Below, one piece after another: positions 38,892-50,387 of a stretch of DNA of 64,000 bases (position 1 is its first letter; every line of letters starts with the position of its first letter). The notes beneath the pieces are model-generated. The model saw nothing but the letters and a program-made list of their open reading frames with translations, was not told the origin of the DNA and searched no databases. Source of the stretch: Poindextera sp963719975 (GTDB taxonomy: Bacteria > Pseudomonadota > Alphaproteobacteria > Caulobacterales > Caulobacteraceae); assembly GCA_963719975.1 (NCBI GenBank), contig CAVRED010000012.1, positions 151,449 to 215,448 of the forward strand, given 5' to 3'. The translations under genes were made by a program, and so were the position numbers.

Positions 38892-40262
38892 ATGGCCAAG
38901 AGCATCGACTACGCGACATCCACGGCCGGCCAGCTGGCCAAGGCCGTCGCCGACGGCCAGGTCTCGGCGGCCGAGCTGACCGAGGCGGCGATCGGTGCGA
39001 TCGAGGCCAAGGACGGGCCGATCAACGCCGTCGTCGTGCGCGACTTCGACCGCGCGCGGACCCAGGCCAAGGCCGTCGATGCGCGGGTCGCGCGCGGCGA
39101 GCGGGCGCCGCTGCTCGGCGTTCCGATGACGGTGAAAGACAGCCAGCACGTCGCCGGCCTGCCGACCACCTGGGGTCTCGAGCCGTTCAAGGGCTGGACG
39201 CCCACCTGGGACTCGACCGGCGTCGCGCGCCTGAAGGCCGCCGGCGCGGTCATCCTCGGCAAGACCAACGTCCCGCCGAACCTCGGCGACTGGCAGTCGG
39301 CGAACCCGATCTACGGCCGCACCAACAATCCCCACGACCTGACCCGCTCGCCGGGCGGCTCCTCCGGCGGCGGGGCGGCGGCGCTCGCCGCCGGCATGGT
39401 CGCGCTCGAGTTCGGCTCCGACATCGGCGGCTCGATCCGGGTGCCGGCGCACTTCTGCGGGGTCTTCGGTCACAAGCCCAGCTTCGACCTCATTCCGCTG
39501 ACGGGACATGCGCCGCCCGGGATTCCTGGCCCGTCGAACGGGGTCCCGCTGGCCGTGATCGGACCGCTGGCGCGCAGCGCGAGCGACCTTCGGCTGGCGC
39601 TTGACGTGCTTGAGGGCCCGGACGGCGAAGAGGCGAAGGGCTACCGCGTCGACCTGCCGGCGCCGCGCCGCAAGAGCTTCGCCGGCCTTCGCGTGCTGGT
39701 GCTCGACGAGCACCCCATGGCCCGCGCCGACAGCGCGGTGAAGGGCGCGGTGAAGACGCTCGCCGACGTCATGGCCAACGGCGGCGCCAAGGTGGTCGAG
39801 GCCAAGGCCGGTCCGGCGCTGCCGGACCTCGCCCAGTCGCACGAGACCTATCAGGCGATGCTGGGGGCCATCACCAGCCGCGGCTCGCCCAATCCCTCGC
39901 CGCTGCCGGCCGTGGCCTGGCTCGACCTGCTGTCGCACCAGGACGCGGTCCGCCGGCATTGGGCGCGGGTGTTCGAGGACGTCGACGTGGTGATCGCGCC
40001 GGCCTTCGGCACGGCCGCCTTTCCGCACACCGACGAGCCCGACTGGTCCAAGCGCCGCCTGCTCATCGACAACGAGGAGACGGCCTACGGGGCCCAGATC
40101 GCCTGGGCGGGTCTCGCCAGCTTCACCAATCTGCCGTCGACCTGCGCGCCGGTGGCCAGGACGGCTTCCGGCCTGCCGCTCGGCGTGCAGATCATCGGAC
40201 CCTACCTGGAAGACGCAACCACGATCGCCGTCGCTGGGATGGCGGAGGAGGCCCTCGCATGA
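38892..40262 (+). CDS. Amidase-signature hydrolase, copy 1
   Basis: 456 residues. The Ser-cisSer-Lys triad is in place: Lys in GVPMTVKDS, cis-Ser in SPGGSSGGGAAALAAG, and the nucleophile Ser in DIGGSIRVPAHFCGVFGHKP. It hydrolyses amide bonds; the substrate is not predictable. It overlaps the second amidase by 4 nt (ATGA), and the two proteins are close paralogues: GPINAVVVRDFDRAR and FGTAAFPHTDEPDWSKRRL recur almost unchanged in copy 2. This points to a tandem duplication with translational coupling. Confidence 0.93.
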   Translation: MAKSIDYATSTAGQLAKAVADGQVSAAELTEAAIGAIEAKDGPINAVVVRDFDRARTQAKAVDARVARGERAPLLGVPMTVKDSQHVAGLPTTWGLEPFKGWTPTWDSTGVARLKAAGAVILGKTNVPPNLGDWQSANPIYGRTNNPHDLTRSPGGSSGGGAAALAAGMVALEFGSDIGGSIRVPAHFCGVFGHKPSFDLIPLTGHAPPGIPGPSNGVPLAVIGPLARSASDLRLALDVLEGPDGEEAKGYRVDLPAPRRKSFAGLRVLVLDEHPMARADSAVKGAVKTLADVMANGGAKVVEAKAGPALPDLAQSHETYQAMLGAITSRGSPNPSPLPAVAWLDLLSHQDAVRRHWARVFEDVDVVIAPAFGTAAFPHTDEPDWSKRRLLIDNEETAYGAQIAWAGLASFTNLPSTCAPVARTASGLPLGVQIIGPYLEDATTIAVAGMAEEALA

Positions 40263-41623
40263 GCGTCATGACCGACTACGCCAAGGCGACCGCGGGCGAG
40301 CTCGCCGACGCCCTCGCCGCGCGCGAGGTGTCCTCCGCCGAGCTGGTGGACGAAGCGATCAAGGCCATCGAGACCAAGGACGGGCCGATCAATGCCGTCG
40401 TCGTGCGCGACTTCGATCGCGCGCGCGAGGCCGCGAAGGCGGCGGACGCAGCGCTGGCGAAGGGCGAGCGCGGACCGCTGCTCGGCGTGCCGATGACGGT
40501 GAAGGAAAACTACCGCGTCCTCGGGTTGCCCTCGACCTGGGGCTACGCCCGATTCAAGGGCTGGATGCCGAACTTCGAAGGCCCGCCGCTGACGCGGCTG
40601 AAGGCCGCCGGCGCGGTCATCCTCGGCAAGACCAATGTGCCCCCAGGCCTCGCCGACTGGCAATCGTCCAACGCGATCTACGGCCGCACCAACAACCCGC
40701 ACGACCTCTCCCGCTCGCCCGGGGGCTCGTCAGGCGGCAGCGCCGCCGCGCTCGCCGCCGGCATGGTCCCGCTGGAGATGGGCGGCGACATCGGCGGCTC
40801 GATCCGCGTACCGGCCCACTTCTGCGGCGTGTTCGGTCACAAGCCCACGGTCAAGCTGGTCCCGGCCTGGGGCGGCGCGCCGCCGCCGATCACCGAGCCC
40901 GGGCCGCCGTCGGACCTCTCGGTCGCGGGGCCCCTGGCGCGAACCGCCAGCGACCTTGCGCTCGCCATGTCGGTGATCGCCGGGCCCGATGGCGACGAGG
41001 CCAAGGCCTATCGCCTCGAGCTGCCCAAGCCCAGGCACGCGCGCCTCGGCGACTATCGCGTGCTCGTGCTGACCGAACATCCCAGCTGCGCCACCGATGA
41101 CGAGGTGAAAGCCGTTGTCGAGAGCACGGCCGCGGTGTTCGCCAAGGCCGGCGCCAAGGTCTCGCACGCAAGCGACCTGACGCCCGATCTGGCCGCGGCG
41201 CATGGGTGCTACATGCCGATGCTGGACACCACGATGAGCCGCAACAGGCCGAACCCGCAGCCGGTCGACGCCCACGTATGGATGAACTTGCTGGCGGCCC
41301 AGCACACGCTGCGCCGCCGCTGGGCCGAGCTGTTCGAGGCGTTCGATATCGTCCTTGCGCCGCCGTTCGGCGCCGCGGCCTTCCCGCACATCGACGAGCC
41401 CGACTGGGCGAAACGCCGCTTGATCATCAACGGGCGGGAAACCCCCTACCAGGATCAGCTCGCTTGGCCGGGCACGGCGACGTTCCCGGGCCTGCCGGCC
41501 AGCGCGGCCCCGGTTGGGCGTAGCAAGGCGGGGCTGCCGATCGGCGTGCAGATCATCGGACCGATGCTCGAGGATCTGACCCCGATCGCCGTCGCTGGAT
41601 TGCTCGAGCGGGAGATGATGTAG
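40259..41623 (+). CDS. Amidase-signature hydrolase, copy 2
   Basis: 454 residues, paralogue of the preceding gene. Lys in GVPMTVKENYR, cis-Ser in SPGGSSGGSAAALAAG, and the nucleophile Ser in DIGGSIRVPAHFC. Differences concentrate in the substrate-side loops: NYRVLGLPSTWGYARFKGW against SQHVAGLPTTWGLEPFKGW, and a Pro-rich WGGAPPPITEPGPP loop. They likely share a reaction type but differ in substrate preference. The start is ATG 40259 within the upstream stop. Confidence 0.93.
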   Translation: MSVMTDYAKATAGELADALAAREVSSAELVDEAIKAIETKDGPINAVVVRDFDRAREAAKAADAALAKGERGPLLGVPMTVKENYRVLGLPSTWGYARFKGWMPNFEGPPLTRLKAAGAVILGKTNVPPGLADWQSSNAIYGRTNNPHDLSRSPGGSSGGSAAALAAGMVPLEMGGDIGGSIRVPAHFCGVFGHKPTVKLVPAWGGAPPPITEPGPPSDLSVAGPLARTASDLALAMSVIAGPDGDEAKAYRLELPKPRHARLGDYRVLVLTEHPSCATDDEVKAVVESTAAVFAKAGAKVSHASDLTPDLAAAHGCYMPMLDTTMSRNRPNPQPVDAHVWMNLLAAQHTLRRRWAELFEAFDIVLAPPFGAAAFPHIDEPDWAKRRLIINGRETPYQDQLAWPGTATFPGLPASAAPVGRSKAGLPIGVQIIGPMLEDLTPIAVAGLLEREMM

Positions 41624-41689
41624 CGCGCGCGGCTTGACCCGTATTGCTATACGGCGTCAGCATTGGACGCGCGTTGGGAGACCGAGCCC

Positions 41690-41998
41690 GTGGGACGTCT
41701 TGCACTCTTCAGCTTCGCCGCCGCGCTCGCCGGCGCCGTGATCGCCCAGGCCGAGCCGCCCGCCACGGGTGCGGCCGCTTCCGGCGCGCCTGCGGCTTCG
41801 TCCGCGCCGACGCAAACCGCGGCCACGGCTCCATCCGACCCGGTCATCTGCGAGTGGCAGGAAGACATCGGCACGCTGCTTGGAGGCCACAAGGTCTGCA
41901 TGACGAAGTCGCAGTGGCAACGGCAAGCCTACGACTCCCAGGACCAGTTGAACGACACCACCGGTCGCGCCCTCAGGATGGGCACGCCAGGGCACTGA
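41690..41998 (+). CDS. Small secreted protein, unknown function
   Basis: About 102 residues from GTG 41690. A signal peptide (RLALFSFAAALAGAVIAQA) is followed by an Ala/Ser/Thr-rich linker of ~35 residues. The compact C-terminal part CEWQEDIGTLLGGHKVCMTK has two Cys that may form a disulfide. I do not recognise a named domain; similar short proteins occur in Caulobacterales as far as I recall. A GC hairpin follows the stop. Confidence 0.6.
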   Translation: MGRLALFSFAAALAGAVIAQAEPPATGAAASGAPAASSAPTQTAATAPSDPVICEWQEDIGTLLGGHKVCMTKSQWQRQAYDSQDQLNDTTGRALRMGTPGH

Positions 41999-42009
41999 GC
42001 GCCCGGCCC

Positions 42010-42045
42010 GGGCCGCCCCCGCCGCCGTCATTTGGGGGCGGTCCC
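42010..42045 (+). terminator. GC-rich hairpin, possible terminator
   Basis: GGGCCGCCCCC (42010-42020) and GGGGGCGGTCCC (42034-42045) pair across a 13-nt loop just after the stop at 41998. The downstream T-tract is weak, so intrinsic termination is only plausible. Confidence 0.45.
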
Positions 42046-42138
42046 GATTACGATTTCCCAATGTACGGATCGCTCGCCCGCCGTTTGCGTTTAGCAATGA
42101 CCTGCGGCTTCAAGCGTCGCCGCTTCGGAGGAACCCCT

Positions 42139-42495
42139 ATGAACAAAACCCAACTCGGGCTGCTCGGTGCGGCGGCTGCGCTCGTGGCGCTCCCCGCCGC
42201 CAGCCAGGCCGCTCCGGAACCGGCGGTCGCGCCGGCGACGTCGTTCGCCGAGCTTCTGCAGCCGATCCCGAACGCAGTGCAACGCCTGCAGACGTCGGAC
42301 CGCGAGCTGGCCGGCGCCGCGCTGATCGAGGCGCAATACTACAACAATCACAGTCACAACCACAACAGCCATAGCCACAGCCGCGCCTGGTGGCGGAACT
42401 ACTATCGGATGCTGCGCTACCGGAATCACCACAACAATCACCACCAACACAACCACAACAACTACAACAACAACCACAGCCACACCCACTACTAG
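42139..42495 (+). CDS. His/Asn-rich secreted protein, paralogue 1
   Basis: 118 residues from ATG 42139, with a GGAGGAA ribosome site. A signal peptide (QLGLLGAAAALVALPAASQA) precedes a conserved segment SFAELLQPIPNAVQRLQTSD. The C-terminal ~45 residues consist largely of His, Asn, Tyr and Ser (for example NNHSHNHNSHSHSRAWW). The next gene encodes the same plan at the same length. The tail could bind transition metals such as Ni, Zn or Cu in the periplasm; that is inference from composition. Confidence 0.75.
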   Translation: MNKTQLGLLGAAAALVALPAASQAAPEPAVAPATSFAELLQPIPNAVQRLQTSDRELAGAALIEAQYYNNHSHNHNSHSHSRAWWRNYYRMLRYRNHHNNHHQHNHNNYNNNHSHTHY

Positions 42496-42690
42496 GCGGG
42501 TGGCGCGTTGCGGGAGTTGGGCGCGGTCGGGCGAAGGCCCATCCGGGCGTGCTCCCGTTCCGCGCAGTCCGACCAGCGCCTGGTCGCCGTTGGATTGACG
42601 GCTGGGTTGCTAGGATTCCATGTTCGAAGGCGTCAACATCGCGCGCGGCGAGGCGAGCGCCGCCCGCGACTTGGAGCAGAACCGAAACCC

Positions 42691-43047
42691 ATGAGCAGCA
42701 CGAAATTCACCCTCCTGGCGGCCGCCTCGGCGCTCGCGATGCCGAGCATGGCCCCCGCCGCCCAAGCGGCCCCCGTCCAGGCCCGCAGCTACGCGCAACT
42801 GCTCGAGCCGATCCCGAACGCCGTCGAGCGGCTGAAAGCCTCTGACAACGAGTTGGCGGTGCGCGCCTACCTTACGCCCGCCCAGCACTACCGGCATCGC
42901 TACCGCCGTTGGTGGCACGGCCGCTGGGTGTTCTACTACGGCCCGTGGGTCGCCCCGCCGGTCTACTACGGCTACGGCTACCCGTACGGCTACGACCACC
43001 ATCACCACCACCACCACCACCACCACCATCACCACAATCACTGGTGA
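42691..43047 (+). CDS. Poly-His-tailed secreted protein, paralogue 2
   Basis: 118 residues from ATG 42691. The signal peptide (TKFTLLAAASALAMPSMAPA) is followed by SYAQLLEPIPNAVERLKASD, nearly the same as the upstream paralogue. A Tyr/Trp/Gly-rich region follows, then a run of 13 His, then Asn-His-Trp and the stop. His codons are mixed CAC/CAT rather than a pure triplet tract, so selection on the protein is possible. The 195-bp spacer from paralogue 1 suggests tandem duplication. Metal binding is inferred, and no metal transporter is adjacent. Confidence 0.75.
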   Translation: MSSTKFTLLAAASALAMPSMAPAAQAAPVQARSYAQLLEPIPNAVERLKASDNELAVRAYLTPAQHYRHRYRRWWHGRWVFYYGPWVAPPVYYGYGYPYGYDHHHHHHHHHHHHHNHW

Positions 43048-43074
43048 TAGGCCCTCCGCGGCGGGGGCGGATCG

Positions 43075-43806
43075 CTACGCCTTCGCCCTGTCGCGGGCCT
43101 TCGCGGCGCGCAGCATGTGGCGGTAGGTGCCGTCGAAGACGGTCTTCGTCGACGACACCCAGTGCGTGCCTTCCGACAGCGCATCGCGGCTGGCGTGGAT
43201 GCGGCTCGCCTGCAGTTCGCGCTCGGCCGCCTCCTCTTCGCCCATGGGCTCGAGCAAGAGATCAGGCTCCTCGGGGATGACCAGCAGGTGCACGAACGGC
43301 TCGCCCTTGCGGAACACGTGCGTGACGCCCTTCGGCGGCGCCTTGAAGATCAGAAAGAACACCATCGGCCACCAGCTGGTGCGGATCAGCGCCGGAACCG
43401 CCAGCGGCACGTCGTCGACGCCGGGCGCGTAGTAGCGCGGGTGGGTCTCGAAGCGGACCGCGAAGCCCGGCGGGACCTTCAGATCCAGCACAAGCTGGTG
43501 CGAATAGTAGGCGTCGCCGAAGGTGCGGAACGGCGGCCACATCAGAGTGCTGTCGATGGGCGGCGGGCCCCAATCGGCCGAGAGCTTCACCTTGCCGCGG
43601 AAGGTGGTGATACGCAGCTCCTGCTCGAACGGGTAGCAGACTTCCATCCCGTAGCGCGCCGCTTCGGAGAAGGGCGTGCAGTGCCACATCTGCTCGAGGT
43701 TGCCGTCGGCGCGGGGCTGCGGATCGCCGGCCCATCCGGGCACGGGCATCTCGGTCATCCGCGGTTCCGTGTCGGGCCGGTGCAAGCGGTATTTGACGAT
43801 CGGCAT
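43075..43806 (-). CDS. Uncharacterised protein, DUF6065-like pattern
   Basis: 243 residues from ATG 43806 (MPIVKYRLHRPDTEPRMTEM). Segments ARYGMEVCYPFEQEL, LVLDLKVPPGFAVRFE and APPKGVTHVFRKGEPFVHLL resemble the DUF6065 group, with GWEI...P, TPPGY and F..GEPF at corresponding places. I give this from memory and am not certain. No signal peptide or membrane segment is seen. It is convergent with the poly-His gene (27-nt gap). Confidence 0.6.
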   Translation of the reverse strand: MPIVKYRLHRPDTEPRMTEMPVPGWAGDPQPRADGNLEQMWHCTPFSEAARYGMEVCYPFEQELRITTFRGKVKLSADWGPPPIDSTLMWPPFRTFGDAYYSHQLVLDLKVPPGFAVRFETHPRYYAPGVDDVPLAVPALIRTSWWPMVFFLIFKAPPKGVTHVFRKGEPFVHLLVIPEEPDLLLEPMGEEEAAERELQASRIHASRDALSEGTHWVSSTKTVFDGTYRHMLRAAKARDRAKA

Positions 43807-43882
43807 GCAGCGCGACCTCCGTTTTCCCGCACCATAACGCAGCCCCGCCGCAACCGCTCCGCCCGCGGCGAAGCCGCATTCG

Positions 43883-43991
43883 ACCACGAAGAACACGAAG
43901 GACACAAAGGAACACAAAGGAAGAGCGAGCACGGCTCCGCTGCAACTCTTCCTTCTTCGTGCCCTTCGTGTCCTTCGTGCCCTTTGTGGTG
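43883..43991. repeat. 9-nt-period inverted repeat, copy C
   Basis: The left arm 43883-43920 is made of units like CACGAAGAA, CACGAAGGA and CACAAAGGA; the right arm 43951-43991 is the inverted complement, with a 30-nt loop. The same 9-nt period occurs as in the CGCCAAGGA copies, with base changes at fixed unit positions. It lies between the amidohydrolase stop and the start of the DUF6065-like gene. Confidence 0.8.
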
Positions 43992-44026
43992 AAAGGGGCC
44001 GCGCCGCTGGCGCGGCGCGGCGGGGT

Positions 44027-45172
44027 TTAGGCCGTGAACAGGTCCTCGAAGTTGCGCCGGTAGAAGCGGTCCTTCACGTCCTCGTCCAGGCCCTCGAACG
44101 AGGACTCGAAGCGTTCGATCGGGTTCTTCGTCCCTTCCGGGTGCGGGTAGTCGCTCGAGAACAGGAAGAGCTCGGGCCCGCCTTCGCGGATGATCAGGCC
44201 GGCGTTCTCGGTCGCGTAGGGCGTGAAGCGCACGGCGCGGCGGATGAACTCCGACGGCGGCATGGAGAGCGAGGCCACCACCGGGTCGGTCTTGCGCCAT
44301 CCCTTCCAGGCCTGGTCCAGGCGGCGCAGCATGTCGGGGACCCATCCGGCGCCCAGCTCGATCACGCCGCCGCGCAAGCTCGGATGCCGCTCGAACACCC
44401 CGTCCAGCGCCAGCGCGGCAAGGAAGTTCTGCGGCGCGAACGACAGGGCGAAGTAGTCCTTGGCGCGCAGGTTCTCGCCGCCGCCCAGCCAGTCCTTCGG
44501 ACGCGGATGCCCGTTCTTGTGATAGGCGGGCGGCAACGACGGCGAGCTCGCGCCCACGTGCAGCACGAAGGGAACGCCCGCGTCGGCGAGCCTCGCCCAC
44601 ACCGGGTCGAGATCGGGATGCCCGGGCGAGACCTCGCCCGCCGGCGCGGCCGGAATCCAGATCGCCTTCACGCCGGCCGCGATCGCCGCGTCGATCTCGG
44701 CGGCGGCGCGTTTGGCGTCGTCCAGGGGCACGACGCCGACGCCCATGAGCCGTTTGTCGCTGGCGCAGAAGTCGGCCATCGCCCGGTTCAGCGCCCGGGC
44801 GCCCCCGTACTTCACCTCCGGGTCGGGCGAGGGCAGGAACTGCGAGCCGGCGAAGGTGGTGAAGACCAGCTGGCGCGAAAAGCCCAGGTCGTCCAGGGCC
44901 TTGGTCCGCTCGCCCGGATCGATGGCGCCATAGGCCGCCCAGCCCTTCGGCCCGGCGACGACGCCCGTCGAGATCTCGGCCGTCGCGACCGCGTCCTTCT
45001 GCCGCTCGAGCGCGCGCAGGATCGCCTTTTCGGCGCCGGAGCCGCCGGCCTCCAGCCGCATCGACCCCAGCCGCTCGCGGATGGCCGGATCGGCGTGGCT
45101 GGAGAGCCAGTCCAGGCTCTCCATGATGTGGCTGTCGGCGTCGTTGATGACGCGCCCGGCGGCGTAGGACAT
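44027..45172 (-). CDS. Amidohydrolase family protein (amidohydro_2)
   Basis: 381 residues, TIM-barrel metal-dependent hydrolase/decarboxylase. VINDADSHIMES carries the DxDxH-type first metal motif. HVGASS provides a His at the strand-5 position, and LFSSDYPHPEG is the C-terminal Asp/His motif typical of the ACMSD/LigY-like group that hydrolyses or decarboxylates aromatic or fused-ring acids. It is oriented away from the TonB receptor gene. Confidence 0.88.
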   Translation of the reverse strand: MSYAAGRVINDADSHIMESLDWLSSHADPAIRERLGSMRLEAGGSGAEKAILRALERQKDAVATAEISTGVVAGPKGWAAYGAIDPGERTKALDDLGFSRQLVFTTFAGSQFLPSPDPEVKYGGARALNRAMADFCASDKRLMGVGVVPLDDAKRAAAEIDAAIAAGVKAIWIPAAPAGEVSPGHPDLDPVWARLADAGVPFVLHVGASSPSLPPAYHKNGHPRPKDWLGGGENLRAKDYFALSFAPQNFLAALALDGVFERHPSLRGGVIELGAGWVPDMLRRLDQAWKGWRKTDPVVASLSMPPSEFIRRAVRFTPYATENAGLIIREGGPELFLFSSDYPHPEGTKNPIERFESSFEGLDEDVKDRFYRRNFEDLFTA

Positions 45173-45370
45173 GGCGGCGTTTCCCCTAGGTTATGCGCGA
45201 ACCGTACCGGGGCGGCGAGCGGGGGGTCAAGACCGCCGATCGGCGCGGCGGACCGCCCGTTTCTTCATCACCGGCGCCTGCGGACCGCCTGGCGAATGGC
45301 CGACGAGCGTCACTGTGACGCTTTTGCAACGCTCCGGACTCTGATCGATCCGAGGGGCGTTGGATAATGG

Positions 45371-45384
45371 TGACACGGGTGTCA
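45371..45384. promoter_or_regulatory. Operator-like dyad upstream of the TonB receptor
   Basis: TGACACGGGTGTCA is a near-perfect inverted repeat (TGACAC-gg-GTGTCA) lying 107 nt before the receptor start, extended by flanking A/T (AATGG and TTTTT). Its length and symmetry match LacI-family repressor sites that control sugar-uptake receptors in Caulobacterales and Xanthomonads. The surrounding 318-bp region (45173-45490) holds no gene but an AT-rich stretch (AAAAAATATAGAAAATAG) that probably contains the core promoter. Confidence 0.5.
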
Positions 45385-45490
45385 TTTTTACCCCGCGCGT
45401 GTATGGAACGCCGCCATACGCCGTAAAAAATATAGAAAATAGAAAGGCGTGGGGAGGCTGAGTGCATCCATTGGCAAAATGGGGGACCAG

Positions 45491-48043
<2,553 letters not shown>

Positions 48044-48050
48044 GACAGCC

Positions 48051-48090
48051 GGGCGGACGGAGCGCACTCCGTCCGCCCGCGTGCTTATTT
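48051..48090 (+). terminator. Rho-independent terminator after the TonB receptor
   Basis: The perfect 12-bp stem GGGCGGACGGAG / CTCCGTCCGCCC has a CGCA loop (48051-48078) and is followed by GTGCTTATTTT. It begins 8 nt after the receptor stop and ends just before the next gene's ATG. Confidence 0.85.
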
Positions 48091-48096
48091 TCGGGC

Positions 48097-50168
48097 ATGG
48101 CTGAACGAGCGTCGCTGCCCGCCGCTATCGACCGCGCCGCGGCCGCCCTGGCCGCCGACCCCGCCGGGGCCGGGCGCGAGGCCGAGGCGATCCTCAAGAC
48201 GGCGCCCAACGATCCGAGGGCGCTGCTGATCCTGGCGTCGGCGCACCGGCGGCTCGGGCGCCTCGACGCCGCCCGCGCGATCCTCGCCCCGCTGGCCGCG
48301 GCCTATCCCAACGCCGCGCGCACCCAGTACGAGCTCGGCGCCGTGCTCGCCGGCCTCGGCGATGCGGCCGCGGGCGCGGGCGCGCTTCGCCGCGCGCTCG
48401 CGTTGAACCGCGAGCTGCCCGAGGCCTGGCGCGCGCTCGGCGAGGTCGCTGTTCCGCGAGGGCGACGTCGCCGGCGCCGATGCGGCCTACGCCGAGTTCG
48501 CCCGCACCTCGGTGACCGACCCGGAGCTGCGCCGCGCCGCCGACGCCCTGTTCGAGGGCCGCGCCGCCGGCGGCCGAGGCGCTGCTGCGCGCCCGCCTCG
48601 CCGCCCACCCGACCGACGTCGCCGCGATGCGGCTGATGGCCGAGGCCTACGAGCGCCAGGACCGCCACGGCGACGCCGAGACCCTGCTCGGCGCTCTGCC
48701 CTCGAGCTCGAGCCCGCCCACGCCGGCGCGCGCTTCCGCTACGCCGAGGCGCTGTTCCGCCAGCAGAAGGCCGCCGAGGCGATCGCCGCGCTCGAGCCGC
48801 TGGTCGCGGCCGAGCCGGACAACCCCGCCTACCGCAACCTGATGGCCGCCAGCTATGGCCTGCTCGGCGAGGAGGATCGCGCGGTGGCGATCTACGAGCG
48901 ACTGCTGGCCGACGTCCCGCGCCAGCCCAAGATCTGGCTGAACTATGCCCAGGCGCTGCGCACCCTCGGCCGCCACGACGAGGCCGTCGCCGCCTACCGC
49001 CGCTCGATCGCGCTGGCGCCTGGCCTCGGCGCCGCCTACTGGGGCCTGGCCAATCTCAAGGTCGCCCAGCTGACGGCGGACGAGGAGGCGGGGAATCGAG
49101 CGCGCGCTCGCCGCCCCCGGCGCGCCGGCCGACGAGCGGGTCCAGCTGCACTACGCCCTCGGCAAGGCGCTCGAGGACCGCGGCGACTATGCCGCATCGT
49201 TCGCCCACTATGCCGCCGGCGCGAAGGTCCGCCGCGGCGAGAGCCCCTACGACGCGGGCGAGCTGACCGCGCTGGTCGAGCGGTCGAAGGCGCTGTTCAC
49301 GGCCGACTTCTTCGCCGCGCGCGCCGGGCAGGGCTCGCCCGATCCGGCGCCGATCTTCATCGTCGGCCTGCCGCGCTCGGGCTCGACGCTGGTCGAGCAG
49401 ATCCTGGCCAGCCACCCCGCCGTCGAGGGCACCATGGAGCTGCCCGACATCGGCCTCATCGCCTCGCGCCTGCGCGCCGAGCCGGCGGCTACCCCGAGGC
49501 GCTCGCCTCGCTCGGCGCGGACCGGCTGCGCGCGCTCGGCGAAGTCCTACATCGCGACCACCGCGCCGCATCGCGGCGCTGCTGCCGGCCGTTCTTCACC
49601 GACAAGATGCCGAACAATTTCCAGCACATCGGCCTGATCCAGCTCATCCTGCCGAACGCGAAGATCATCGACGTGCGCCGCCATCCCATGGGCGCCGGCT
49701 TCTCGGTGTTCAAGCAGCACTTCGCCCAGGGGCAGTCGTTCTCCTACGACCTCGCCGACATCGGCCGCTACTACCGCGACTACGTCGCGCTGATGCGCCA
49801 CTTCGACCAGGTGCTGCCCGGGCGCGTCCATCGGGTGATCTACGAGGACCTGGTCGAGGACACCGAGGCGGAGGTCCGCCGCCTGCTCGACGCCTGCGGC
49901 CTTGCCGTTCGCGCCCGCGTGTCTCGCCTTCCACGAAAACGACCGCGCCGTCCGCACCGTCAGCTCCGAACAAGTCCGCCGCCCCATCTTCCGCGAAGGC
50001 CTCGACCGCTGGCGCGCCTACGAACAATGGCTCGGCCCGCTGAAAGACGGCGCTTGGGCCAGCGCTGGAGGATTGGCGGCGGTAGATTTGGCGGCCCGCT
50101 CAGTCAGCATGACGGAACCATCCAATTTGACCGCCAAGGTCGCCAAGGACGCCAAGCGTGCGCACTGA
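48097..50168 (+). pseudogene. TPR-containing sulfotransferase, multiply frameshifted
   Basis: The reconstructed ~690-residue protein has an N-terminal half of tetratricopeptide repeats (RALLILASAHRRLGRLDAAR, FRYAEALFRQQKAAEAIAAL, WLNYAQALRTLGRHDEAVAA). The C-terminal sulfotransferase domain has the PAPS loop IFIVGLPRSGSTLVEQILAS and the 3'-phosphate segment DVRRHPMGAGFSVFKQHF. The frame changes near 48452, 48562, 48697, 49092, 49487, 49587 and 49905. Seven breaks in 2 kb would mean a long-dead gene, yet amino-acid motifs are intact between breaks, so low local consensus quality is likelier. The last in-frame residues (LTAKVAKDAKRAH) come from the 9-nt-period repeat, so the true stop may also be lost. 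Confidence 0.75.
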
Positions 50169-50349
50169 CGAGCCATGCTCGCTCTCTTCGTCGTCATGGC
50201 CCGACTTGTTCGGGCCACCCATGATCACCGTGGACCGTGAGTGTTCATGGGTCCCCCGCATTCTGCTTCGCTCCAGCGGGGGATGACGGGGAAGGGAGAG
50301 CGCGCGGGCCCCTCATCGCCTTGGCGAACTTGGCGTTCTTGGCGGTCGA
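50128..50349. repeat. 9-nt-period inverted repeat, copy D, with nested element
   Basis: The left arm 50128-50156 (units CGCCAAGGT/CGCCAAGGA) and right arm 50317-50349 are inverted complements separated by 160 nt. The loop contains a second palindromic element at 50192-50289. Copy G at 58.8 kb has the same nested organisation. It fills the gap between the sulfotransferase and the GNAT gene. Confidence 0.8.
50192..50289. repeat. 98-bp palindromic element, copy 1 (nested)
   Basis: Begins CGTCATGGCCCGACTTG and ends GCGGGGGATGACGG. It contains three stems: GGCCCGA/TCGGGCC, CCCATGA/TCATGGG and CCCCCGC/GCGGGGG, with outer CCGTCAT/ATGACGG symmetry. The element at 58907-59004 is nearly identical, and related sequences are common in Alphaproteobacteria. 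Confidence 0.8.
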
Positions 50350-50387
50350 GAGCAGCTCCGCCGCCGCACGCCGCTCTCGCAGGCTTG

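Noticed and set aside
42961..43047. Engineered His-tag or vector sequence
   Set aside because: The His run follows a natural signal peptide and a core shared with the upstream paralogue, codons are mixed, and no vector sequence flanks it.
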